From contig NZ_RCZH01000022.1 in assembly GCF_006438875.1 (NCBI RefSeq), positions 19,947 through 83,946 on the forward strand: a DNA stretch of 64,000 nt, in the 5' to 3' direction. The translations under genes were made by a program, and so were the position numbers. Below the pieces are notes generated by a model. It saw only the letters and a program-made list of their open reading frames with translations. It had not been told where the DNA came from and did not search any database. Origin of the DNA: Flavobacterium pectinovorum. GTDB lineage: Bacteria > Bacteroidota > Bacteroidia > Flavobacteriales > Flavobacteriaceae. Positions 18,652 to 30,500 of this stretch are shown here, in pieces (within the stretch, counting starts at the first letter, position 1; the number at the start of each line of letters is the position of its first letter).

Positions 18652-19383
18652 ATGAAAAAAATTATTATACTTGTACTATTAGTAAGTACAAAATCGCTAT
18701 TTGCACAAGGTGACAGAGAGATTACTTACGGACTTTTTGCAGGCGGAATTTATTCTAAAATGTCTAATCTTCCGGATGTAATTGTTCCAAAAGGAATTTA
18801 CGAAGGCTATACTTTTACCGAAGATGGAAAGTTTGGCGGGACGGCAGGTTTGGTTATCAATTGGAAATATCCTTATGCTAAAGTCAGTATTCAAACCGAA
18901 CTTTCGTATTCCGGACAAAGTACAGATTTAAATTATGAAGACATCAAAGGGCTCAAATATAAAATGAGCTTTGGTTACAGTTATATCAATGTTGGCGCGC
19001 AATTTAAATATTATCCAGTCGAAGGGTTTTATATAGGTGCAGGTCCGTACGTAGGATTCAATATTGCGAGTGATAATATAAAATATACTTCAAATGCTCA
19101 GGAAGTATTTGGTGGTTCAGGCGCTTATTTTGAGCCTGATGCCAATGTTCAAAAAGTACTGAAAGAATCTTTGACGGGAAAAAATTATTTCTACGGAATG
19201 TTATCTGCAGGATACGAATTTAGTTCCAATCTTTCTATTGGAGCGCGCTATACTTTAGGACTTACAGATGCTTTGGCAACCGAAGAAAATGGACATCGCT
19301 ACAGTGAAAACAATAACAAAATCAATAGTATTTCATTGATTATAGGCTACTCATTTGACTTTGATGACTTAGCAAATTTCTAA
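18652..19383 (+). CDS. Outer-membrane beta-barrel protein, paralogue 2
   Basis: A 243-residue exported barrel protein from the ATG at 18652 (MKKIIILVLLVSTKSLFAQ), 14 nt after the previous stop. The longer in-frame start at 18601 overlaps the previous gene and is unlikely. Shared features with paralogue 1 include ITYGLFAGGIYSKMSNL, YSYINVGAQFKYYPVEGFYIGAG and the final GYSF strand, which supports a local duplication. It is 31 nt before the T9SS-sorted gene. It may be an accessory outer-membrane component of the locus, but this is inferred only from position. Confidence 0.82.
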   Translation: MKKIIILVLLVSTKSLFAQGDREITYGLFAGGIYSKMSNLPDVIVPKGIYEGYTFTEDGKFGGTAGLVINWKYPYAKVSIQTELSYSGQSTDLNYEDIKGLKYKMSFGYSYINVGAQFKYYPVEGFYIGAGPYVGFNIASDNIKYTSNAQEVFGGSGAYFEPDANVQKVLKESLTGKNYFYGMLSAGYEFSSNLSIGARYTLGLTDALATEENGHRYSENNNKINSISLIIGYSFDFDDLANF

Positions 19384-19414
19384 TCGTTGCCCATCGTTTA
19401 AAACCATAGGAATT

Positions 19415-21382
19415 ATGTGTAGAAAGATTTTTATAATAGCTTTTTTGGGAATTTTATTGGCAGGTAATTCCGTTTTTTCTCAAAAGAAAGTTTTACCCGG
19501 ATTAGTTGAAGAACCACAATTTTGGATAAAATCCAGAAATAGTGGTGATGCTTATTATTGGGAAAGCCTAACAAAAAAGGAAGCCAAAATATCAGAAAAA
19601 AAACACAAGGGAGCTGTTTTTAATTTCAATCCAAGTATTGTTTTTGACACCACACAAGATTCTTTGATTTTACCATTAGGATCAGAAAGTAAAAGAAAGC
19701 AGACTTTGTTTATGGTTTACAAAGTAAAAGATAGTTTGAAAGAACAATTTTTATGGACCATAAACGATCCTCAAAAAACACTTTCGGTAGCAACCAATAA
19801 ACGATTAGTCGATTTAAAAAAATACTCCTATCAAACGTATCAGGAAAAAATTAAACCGCACAAAGCCAACATACATTTTTTTCAGCAAAATGTAACTGAT
19901 AGTGTTGCGAAGTTATCGTCTTTGACTATCGGGCAAAAGTCGAAATTTGATAAGCTTCCGCCGGAAGAATTTAAAGGAAATATAAGTGAAATTCTAGTTT
20001 ACAATCGAGTTTTATCGGGACTTGAAACTCAAAAAGTAGCCAGTTATTTAGCCATTAAATACGGTATTTCACTTTCGCAATTTGATATCAAAAATTACCT
20101 CAATAGTAAAGGTGAAACCATTTGGGATATCGAAAAACATAAAGGATTTGAATCTTCCATTACAGGAATTGGCCGTGATGATTCCAGCGGATTATTGCAG
20201 CCCAAAAGCAGTAATATGGCCGAAGAAGGACTTTTGACTATTGAACTTAAAAGCAAATCAGATAAAATTCCGAATAATTATTTTGCTTTTTGGAGTGATA
20301 ACGGGAAAAATCTTTTAGTTAAAAAACAAGAACAAGGAGAACCAATTGGGATTGCAAGAGAATGGCAATTGGATTTTGCAAATCCTGTAGATTTAAGTCT
20401 GGATTGGAATTTTAATCCAAATTTTATAAAAGGAACAGTACCAAAAGATACATATTACTGGTTATTGGTAGATTATTCCGGTAAAGGAACGTATGACGAA
20501 AAAGATTCTGAATATGTTCGTTTAGCAAGTACTTCAAGCAAAGAAAAACTGGTTTTGACAGATTTTAACTGGGACAAACAAAAAACAGGTAAAACGAAAT
20601 TCACACTAAAAGTAGCACCGGAAATGTTCAGCAGAGTCTGGATTACTGAGGCAACTTGTGGAGTTATGGGATCCGGAGAATTAAATTATACGATAGAAGG
20701 AGGTCAGGCGCCATTTTCGGTTACGGTTAAAAAAGAAGGAAGTGAAACTGTGGTAAAACAATGGAATCAAGCGGCAAAAAGTACTTCAGGATTGCAGCTT
20801 TCATCAGGAACTTACGATTATATCGTGAGGGACGGAAAAGGAAATTTATATTCCGAAACCGTTTTTGTAGCAGATAAACAAGGAACGTTTCCTAATCTTA
20901 AACCAAATTATTTGTTGACAGAAGGAAATGCTTTAACACTTGATGCAAGCGCTGGTTTACCAAATGGGAACTACGAATATCAATGGTTTTATGAAGGCGA
21001 TTTTATCGATAATAATCCAAAAATATTAATAGATCAGCCCGGTAATTATGAATTGAGATTATTGAACGGTCAGGAATGTAAAACGTCAACCAAGATCGCA
21101 ATTGCAACTGATGGAAAGGAAATTACAGATTCAAGCGTATTGATTTTATATCCAAATCCAACAATAGAGGGTCGTTTTTCTATCGCAATGCAGTTTCCTA
21201 AAAAGACAAATGCAACGATTTCTATCTATACTCCAACCGGTTCGCTAATTAAACAAAAACAACTCACGCAAATAGAAACTTATTTGCATGATGAGGTTAT
21301 TCAAAGTGCAGCAGGAATGTATTTGGTAACTGTGAATTCTGATTTTGGAACTAAAACATTCAAAGTTATTGTGAAAGATTAA
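19415..21382 (+). CDS. Large secreted protein with T9SS type A sorting domain
   Basis: A 655-residue exported protein: signal peptide to about 22 (GNSVFSQ), then a beta-rich region of LamG/jellyroll type (about 28-215, with GNISEILVYNRVLSGLE and the following YLAIKYGISL). A second segment (about 240-400) carries SITGIGRDDSSGLLQPKSS, a motif common in flavobacterial secreted proteins. Ig-like parts follow, then a C-terminal T9SS sorting domain (about 580-655, LILYPNPTIEGRFSI ... AAGMYLVTV). It should therefore be exported by the type IX system and attached or released at the surface. Its place between the barrels and the Rhs giant suggests a partner role, which is inference. Confidence 0.85.
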   Translation: MCRKIFIIAFLGILLAGNSVFSQKKVLPGLVEEPQFWIKSRNSGDAYYWESLTKKEAKISEKKHKGAVFNFNPSIVFDTTQDSLILPLGSESKRKQTLFMVYKVKDSLKEQFLWTINDPQKTLSVATNKRLVDLKKYSYQTYQEKIKPHKANIHFFQQNVTDSVAKLSSLTIGQKSKFDKLPPEEFKGNISEILVYNRVLSGLETQKVASYLAIKYGISLSQFDIKNYLNSKGETIWDIEKHKGFESSITGIGRDDSSGLLQPKSSNMAEEGLLTIELKSKSDKIPNNYFAFWSDNGKNLLVKKQEQGEPIGIAREWQLDFANPVDLSLDWNFNPNFIKGTVPKDTYYWLLVDYSGKGTYDEKDSEYVRLASTSSKEKLVLTDFNWDKQKTGKTKFTLKVAPEMFSRVWITEATCGVMGSGELNYTIEGGQAPFSVTVKKEGSETVVKQWNQAAKSTSGLQLSSGTYDYIVRDGKGNLYSETVFVADKQGTFPNLKPNYLLTEGNALTLDASAGLPNGNYEYQWFYEGDFIDNNPKILIDQPGNYELRLLNGQECKTSTKIAIATDGKEITDSSVLILYPNPTIEGRFSIAMQFPKKTNATISIYTPTGSLIKQKQLTQIETYLHDEVIQSAAGMYLVTVNSDFGTKTFKVIVKD

Positions 21383-21429
21383 AAGATTTAAGAATGAAGA
21401 TTAACGATTTTAGATTTCAGATTAAAAAA

Positions 21430-21460
21430 TCTGCTTGATCTGCTTGATCTGCTTGATCTG
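21430..21460. repeat. Short tandem repeat, 9-bp unit
   Basis: The unit tctgcttga occurs three times in a row plus four bases, in the gap between the T9SS-sorted gene and the Rhs gene. Confidence 0.8.
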
Positions 21461-21581
21461 TGAGAGAAACATTTAGCGCAACAAGTAAATCTGCGTGAAA
21501 AAATATTTATCAGATAGTAATATAGAACATTTGAAATAATTAAAAATAAATCGATTGCCCTATAATCGATTATCATACTTT

Positions 21582-24500
21582 ATGAAAAATAAAATAATAA
21601 TACTGGTATTTTTAATAGGTTCTTTTTTGTTCGCAGCCAATTTTGGACCGTACAAAATAGCGTCTTTATTTACCCAAACTACTTCAGAAAAGGAAACGGT
21701 TATTTCAAAGACAGATTCAATTGGAATTTATAGCAGCGAAAATAAAACCACAAAATCTTTCAACGCAGATATTGCCGAAGGAATTATTGGTACCAAAGAC
21801 GAATCGGATATTGATGATGCTTATGATAACGTTTTTCATCTTAAAGTGGATGTTTTGCCATCAAATGAAGAACATGCTTATCTGGAATATGAATTGTACG
21901 GTTATGATCAGGCAGCTTCGATTTCGAGAAGTTTAAACAATCAGCCCAGTATTGGAGGACAATTTTTATCACAAAATAAAAACTGGACCAAACAATCCGA
22001 ATTACTTTCTGAAAAGTCATTGCGAGAAGGCGATAATGTCTTATTATTTACTGCTCCCGAAGGAGTTTTGAACGGATATAAAATTAAAAATGTTCGAATT
22101 GTCTACAAATCGGCAAAACCATCATTTCATTATACTTTATTAAAATCAGAAAATAAACTGTACATCAAAGGAGCCAATTTTCCTTCTGAAATTAGAAAAA
22201 TGAGTATTGGCGGAATTGCTATCGATGTCAATCAGCCTGAATTTGAATTGGTATTAGATGCTGAAACTGCTGGAAAATCTATTTTAGTTACCAAAGAAAC
22301 TTCGACAGGTATTATCATAAATGAAAGATTAGAAACAAACCAATTTTTGAAAGTAGAGCGTTTCAGAGCAATTGAAAATGCGAAAGAGCGAATCTCAAAA
22401 ATTGTTGATTTTCAGATCGAAAATAAAGTAGCATACAAAGACTTTCTGGCTGTTTTTCCGGTTGGAGCTTTAAAAAATAACGTAGTAGTTTCCGTAAGGG
22501 GATTACGAAAAATCGATGTTGCGCCCTTAAATTCTGCAATGGTAAATGTTACAGGAACAAATGCCGGTTTTAGATTATTGCCACACGGAACTATTTTTGA
22601 AAAAGCCGTAACATTATCAATTCCATTTGATAAAAAAGCCATTCCGGAAGGATATACAGAAAAAGATATTAATGTATTTTATTTCGATGAAAATAAAAGA
22701 TTGTGGCAAGAAGTAACCAAAGATTCCTTAGATATTAAACAAGGAATTATTAAGGCAAAAACAACGCATTTTACGGATTTTATCGCCGGAATTATCAAAA
22801 TGCCGGAATCTCCGGAAACTTCGGGTTATACACCAACAAGTATTAAAGATCTAAAAGCGGCAAGTCCGTTAGTTGGGATTCAATCCATTGCTCCGCCTTC
22901 TGCAAACGGAAGAGGAACGGCAAGTACAGGGTTTTCTGTTTCAATTCCAAACGGAAGAGGAGGAATGCAGCCGTCGCTTAATTTGCAATATGATAGTGAT
23001 GGCGGTCATAGTTGGGCAGGAATGGGTTGGGATATTTCGGCACCAACAGTAAGTATCGAAACCCGTTGGGGAGCGCCGCGATATGATGCATCAAAAGAAA
23101 CCGAAACATATTCGATTGCCGGAGAACAATTAATTCCAAATTCGCATAGAGTTGACTGGGTTGGACGAACTACAGACAAACAATTTTACCCAAGACGTGA
23201 AGGTGCTTTTCAGCAAATTATCCGTAAAGGATCTTCTCCTAAAAATTATTACTGGGTTGTAAAAGATAAAAGCGGAGTAACAAGTTACTACGGAGGAACG
23301 GATTCGGGGCTTTCGTCAGATGGAGTTTTGCAGGATGCCAACGGAAATATTGGGCATTGGGCACTTTGTCTGCAAGTCGATCTAAAAGGAAATACAGTTA
23401 CTTATGAATATGATAAAAAAGACGGAGAACTGTATCTTAAAAAAATATATTATACCGGTTTTGGAGCTGAAAAAGGAAACTATAGCGTCACTTTCGTAAA
23501 AAGTGGAGATCTTGGAGAAACAGTCCGACCAGACGTACAAATTTCGGCACGATTAGGATTCAGACAACTGAACGATCAATTGTTGCGAAAAATAGAAGTA
23601 CGATATAAAGACGATATGATTCGCAGTTATGAACTGAATTATACTTTGGGAGCTTTTAAGAAAACGTTGCTTAAATCGGTTTCCGAATATGATTCTGAGT
23701 CCAAATTGTTTTATACGAATACCTTAGATTATTTTGATGATATTCGTGATGCTTCGGGAAAATACAATCCGTTTGGACCGGAACAAACCTGGAGTGTTCC
23801 AAATGATAATCTTAAAAACAGTTCAATTCCGTCATTCAGTGATGTTTTATTTTCAGGAAAGCACTCTTTGGTTAGCAGTTCCGAGGGTTCTACGGCAGGA
23901 GTAAGTTATCGTATAGGTGTTGGATTGTCGCTTAATAGCGGAAGTCTGAAAGGATTTACAGTTGGTGGTCATGGTGGAAATAATTGGGGTTCCTCTGATG
24001 TTGCTGTGATCTTAGAAGATCTTGACGGAGACGGATTGCCGGATAAAGTGTTTAAAACTAAAGACGGTGTTTATTATAGAAAAAACTTATCCGGAACAGG
24101 TCAAAATTCCTTTGGAGATCTGGAAGCCCTTAATATTAGTGATGTTGGATATTCTAAATCAACTTCGTTTAATTGGGGAGTAGATTTGAATTTAAAATAT
24201 GGAAATATAGGTTACGAAGAACAGCGTTCGACCAATAAAACAAAAGTCTATTTTATGGACTTTAATGGCGACGGTTTAACTGATTTTGTGCGTAATGGAC
24301 AAGTATACTACAACCGATTGGAAAACGGAATTCCAACTTTTAGAAACAGCAGTACTGGAACTCCATCTCCTGTTTTTGGAGGAGGAAATGTAACGATTCC
24401 GGGATTTACAACGATCTCGGCAGCAGAAATAGAAAAACAAAATCCGCTGCACGATGTCGTTCGTATGTGGGAAGCTCCGGCAAAAGGAATTGTTTCGGTT

Positions 24501-27500
24501 TCGCATGAATATCAACTTTTAGAAGAAACAACGCCGGAACGAATAAAAGCACGTGCCGAATATGTGAATAATGCCGGAACTGATAAAGCAGATGGCGTTC
24601 GTTTGTATTTTCAAAAAGGAAACCAATTGATTTGGAATGAAGCTATTGGAGCGACTGATTATTCGGTAAAAACCAAACAAAATACAGCAGTTTCAGTCGA
24701 AAAAGGAGAACGATTATATTTCAGGGTCAGCTCTGTAAAAGATGGAAATTTTGATACTGTAAATTGGGACCCAATTATTACCTATTCACAGGTAAAACAA
24801 TATGACAGAGATAGTAACGGAAATTTAGTAGATAGTGATTTTACGATTGCTTCCGCTTTAAAAGATGTAAATGCTTATTCATTAGCCAAATATCAGGCAA
24901 GTACCGATTTCTTTAGCAGTTCTCCTGCCGGAAAAGTAGTTCCTGTTGCCGGAAATGTTTTATTGAATGGAATATTGAATAAGCCCGTTACTTCAGATCA
25001 TATTAAATTGGTGATTACCAAATATTATCTGGATGGTGCAAATGCTCCCGTAGTTTTATTTGAGAAAACTTTCCTGGCAAATGATGTTGCAACTTTCGAT
25101 TTGTCGACTGTAAGCTTGCCGGCATTCGAAGACGAAACACAAGTAACTCTGGCATTAGAAACGGAAACGAATATCAATTGGCAAACCATTTCTTTTATAC
25201 CAACAGTTACTGTACCGGTAATTGCAGGCGGAACACTAGAAGAAGTTCCTCTGGAAGTTTCGCATTTATTATACAATAAAAGAGAAGGAAATTATGCTAT
25301 TCCGGGTGTCACTTCAACGGTAAACGGAAAAGTAAAACTAAATATATTGCCTGTGGATTTGGTTTTGGCTCCGCCTTTTCCTGCCGGAACTGTCAATACT
25401 TATAACGGTGACGTAGTTATATCGGCGAAGCAAAATAATGTTTTATTAGCCCGTAAACGATATAAATTGACAACCGGAACTTTGATAGAAGTTATCAATT
25501 CTTTTGATAATGCAATTGATTATCCATTGGCGGTTGCAGGGATTCCAATTCAGTTGGAAGTAACGGTTTCTAATCCGCTGTCGACAAATATTCTTAGAAA
25601 TTATCCAAAATTAAATGCGTTGAATATTCAGGTTCAGGTGACTGATTTAAAAGATATTGCAGATCTTACAGATGATGTTGTATCAAATAGCACAACCAAT
25701 GATTTTGCTATTTACAGCCTTTTAAATCCGGACGAAAGAACGTTAGGATTGTATCAGCACAATTGGGGCGGATTTGTTATCAACGGAAATCTGGCTTCAG
25801 ATACTATAGATCAAACATTGCTAAAACAATCTGATGCTTACAACACAGAACCTGATTTGAATAATACAGATCCCGAAAATTATGACGGAAAAGGATATGA
25901 AGTTGCCAATAGTTATTTTGTTTCGCTGAATCCATCTTACGCAAGATCAAAATGGGAAGGTCTGGAAGAAGGAATTTATATAAAAGGGCAAACAATAGGA
26001 ACTTCTCGATTGGGAGAAGATGATATTGCCGATTATACTGATTTTACTTTGCCAACTTTAACAGGAGGAAGTACTTCGGCGCTTGATATGATTAACGAAA
26101 GCAAGAGTAAAAGTATTTCTGCAGGACTTTCTGCCGGTCAGGCAAACATAGGTTACAGTAAATCGATCGATGGAGATTCGTATGTAACGCAAACCATGAG
26201 CGATTTTAATGGCGATAGATTTCCGGATTATATCCGTGGAGGAAACGTACAGTTAACGGCTCCTGTTGGATCTGTTTCGGATGAGGTTATCAATATCGGG
26301 GATAATTTCAGTCACTCTAAAACAAGTTCAGAAGGACCTAATTTTGGAGGGAGTTATAGCCACGGAGCACCATCAAATTCCTTGAGTGTTACGATTGGAA
26401 AAGTAAGTGTTAAAAAAGATTCTGCAAAAGGTACCGCCTCAGACGAAGCTGAAAAAGGTGGAAACAGCATTTCTGTAAGTGCTTCCAAAGGAAAAGGCGA
26501 AGACCGCTCGACAATGTTGCACAGTGATATTAATGGAGACGGATTGCCGGATAAAATATCAGAATCAGGAGATGTGTTTCTGAATACAGGATATGGTTTT
26601 TTACCTGTCGAAAAATGGAATTTTGATAGTTTAAACAGTGGAACTTCTACAGATTGGAGCGCCGGTTTGGGATATAGTATTAAACAAGGTTCAATTTCCG
26701 GAGGTGCCAATTATGCGAGATCTCAGTCTGATAGTGACGAATCTTTTATGGATATTAACGGCGACGGATTGGCTGATAAAATAAAGTATGTTGATGATAA
26801 GATGTTGGTTTCGCTGAATTTAGGTGGCTCTTTTGATGCACCAATTGATTATCCGAGATTCGCAGAAATGAATCAAAATAAAGGCGTGAGTTATGGTTTT
26901 AATGCCAATGTTTCGATCGATATTAGTATCTGGCTGTTGCGTATTACACCAACAATTGGAGGAAGTAAAGGCTGGAGTACCAATCGTTCTGAAGGGACTT
27001 TTACCGATATTGACGGAGACGGAAACCTCGATTATATTATTTCTAAAGATGATGGACATCTTACAGCGCAGCTTTCGAACATCAAAAGAACCAATAAATT
27101 AAAAAGCGTTACCAATGCCGCAGGAAATAGTTATGTGGTTGATTATGAATTATTAAAACCTAGCTACGAAAATCCTTCTGCAAAATGGGTGATGAAATCA
27201 GTAGATATTTTTGACGGGTACGTAGGTGATGGAATTGATCATTCGATTGCAAAATTCAGATATGAAGATGGATTTCATGATCGTCGCGAAAGAGAATTTT
27301 ATGGTTTTGGAAAAGTAATTCAGGAACAAATTGACGCGGCAGATAATTCGGTTTTTTCGACAACTGTTCAGGAATTTTACAATCAGGATTATTTCCGTAA
27401 AAATCTTTTGAAGCACAGTTATACAAAAGACAAAAACGACAAAATGCGTCAGGAATCAGAAAACGAATATAGTTTTATTGATGTTGATACGCAAACAAGT

Positions 27501-30500
27501 GTTGCGGTATCTGACTTGAATTTGCCAATATGTGATGCCAAACGTATTTTTGTGGGATTGATTCATGCCAATCAAAAAGTGTACGAAGGCGGCAGCGATT
27601 ATCTGGAAACGAACACTTTTAATACGTATGATGCCAACGGAAACATCACACAATATGAAGATTTAGGAAACGGAACTGCCGATGATAAAGTAACGGCAAC
27701 AATTAGCTATTATGAAAGTACAACGCCATATTATGGCGGAATTCCGAAACAATTGGAAGTTTATACAACTGATGGTTTACGCCGTAAAAGAGCAACTTCT
27801 ATAGATACAACAACTGCCGAAGTTACCCAAATAAAGAATTATAGTGCAGCTGATAAAATTGCACTTACGGATATTGAATATGATACGTATGGAAACCTGC
27901 AAAAAATAACCGGACCTGCCAATTACAACGCGCAGCGAATGACATTAGAATATACTTTTGACGAAGATAATCATCAGTATATGACGGCAATAAAAGATGC
28001 ATTTGGGTATCAGAACAAAATGGAATACGATTATCGTTTTGGTGTTGTATTGAAAAGTACGGATCGTAATGATCAGAGTAATATCATTACACTCGATGCA
28101 AAAGGACGTCCGGCAACTATAGTAGCACCTTATGAAATCGCCTCAGGAAAACCATATACAATTGCATATGAATATTTTCCGGAAGCCAAAGTTCCGTATG
28201 CAAAAACCAAAAATTACGATCCGGAATTAGACAAGGATATTGAGACTTTTACTTATACAGATGGTTTGGGAAGAGCTTTGCAGGTTAAGAAAACTGCCAG
28301 TTTATTTACCCAAGCCGGAAGTCCGGATCAGGAAGCACAAATTGTTTCGGGGAAGGTTATTTATGATGGATTAGGACGACAAACAACCAGCTATTATCCA
28401 ACAACGACAACAACTGTAGATAATAATTTTAGTACAGCATTATCAACAGTAACACCAACCACAACGGAATATGATGAGGTTGGACGTGCTGTAAAAGTGA
28501 CTTTGCCGGATGGAAGCAGTAATACAACCGCTTTTGCATTAGAAGATTATGATGGAGTTCCGGCATTGCATACTACACAAACCGATGCATTAAATAAAAC
28601 AAGTGAAACTTACACAGATGCAACAGGTCAGAATATGGCAAGCAAACAAAATGATTTGCTCACCAAGTTTGAAACCAATGCTTTGGGCGAAACCATAAAA
28701 GTGACGGATGCGATGGATCATATTACCAAAAGCAGTTATGACTGGTTGGGTCGACGCATCGAGTTTACACATCCGGATGCAGGAACTACAACTTTACAAT
28801 ACGATTTGGCAGGTAATTTGACTTCACGCATTACGCAAGACATCAAAAATACGGTACCAAATGGTGGAGCAATACAATACGAGTATAATTTTAATAGACT
28901 AGAGTCTATAAAATACCCTAAAAACCCGCAAAATAATGTACAGTACAATTATGGCAAAGCCGATGGAACTGCATCACGTAGAGGCAGGCTTTGGTTTGTG
29001 CAGGACGCGAGCGGAGGACAGGAATTTTTCTATGGAAAACTGGGCGAAGTCGAAAAAGAAATACGTACGCTTCGTATCACGCCAACAGATGTACAGACTT
29101 ATATTTCGCAATTCGAATACGATACCTGGAACAGAATCCAGAAAATGACGTATCCTGATGGCGAAGTGGTAGATTATACCTATAACCGAGCCGGAAATCT
29201 GCAAAGTATGCAAGGCAAGAAAGAAAGCCATACGTATGATTATATCAAACAATTGAGTTATGACGAATTCGAACAGCGCAAGTATTTAAAGTACGGTAAC
29301 GGAACCGAAACCAATTATACTTATGACGATGTGTTGCGCAGATTGCAGCAATTGCAGGTAAAAAGCGGAGCAAGACAAGTTATGAACAACAGTTATAGTT
29401 ATGATTTGGTTGGAAATGTATTAGGAATTAAAAACACGGCCCCAATCGTAAACAATACTTTGGGCGGAACTTCGAATCATGAATACCAATACGATGATTT
29501 TTACCGATTAAAATCGGCAAAAGCGACGTATCAGGGCGAGTTTACCAAAGCAAGTTATGAGCTGAATATGAGCTACAATAAAATGCATAATATTACCAAT
29601 AAAAATTTGGTACATACCGTAAACAATGTGCAGAAAGGATATGTTTTAGATTATAATTATGATAATGAATTGCATCCTAACGCACCAAATAAAATTGTAG
29701 AAACCGGAAAACAGGAACCGCGACAATATGCCTACGATGGGAACGGAAACCCAACTAGTTATACTGAAGAAAAGAGTTTCAGAAAAATGACATGGGACGA
29801 AGAAAATCGTTTAATGGGAATCAATGACAACGGTAGAATTCACCAATATACCTATGATGCGAGTGGAGAAAGAGTAATCAAAAGTTCCGGTGATTCTCAA
29901 AACGTAGCTATTAATGGCGAAACTGCGGCGACTATAGTTCATACAGATGATTATACAGGTTATGTTTCTCCGTATTTTGTAATAAGCAAAGGAAAGTTTA
30001 CCAAACATTATTTTGAAGGCGCGGGACGTATCGTAAGTAAATTAGGTAACGGAACTTTTGCTCAGCCATTAGGCATCACAGCCGGAGGAGTAAATTATAC
30101 CAAACTTACTGCCGAACAACAAAAGGCTTTAGATGCTTATGTAAAAAGTTTAGGTTTACCTCCGGGTCCGCCAACACAACAAGGAATTTATGGTACGCCG
30201 GAGTTTACAGGTGATCCTTACCCAAGCGGAGTTCTAAAACCAGTGGAGGAAAATCAGGAACCACCGGAAGGATGGCCACGTAACCCAATTTTTAATGCTC
30301 CGGGAGATGTTCCCGGACCGCCAGTTCAATTTGGACCTCCAATCGAACCTACAACGGTAAAAGCAGGAGAAGGTTTCACAGGTATTGGTATGCCAGAAAA
30401 TGACATTTTTTACTTTCATCCGGATCATTTAGGAAGTACTTCGTATATTACCACAAGAAATGGAAGCATAAGTCAACACGTGGAGTATATAGCTTTTGGA

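Noticed and set aside
21430..21460. CRISPR-like array
   Set aside because: The 9-bp units are contiguous, without spacers, and no cas gene is present.
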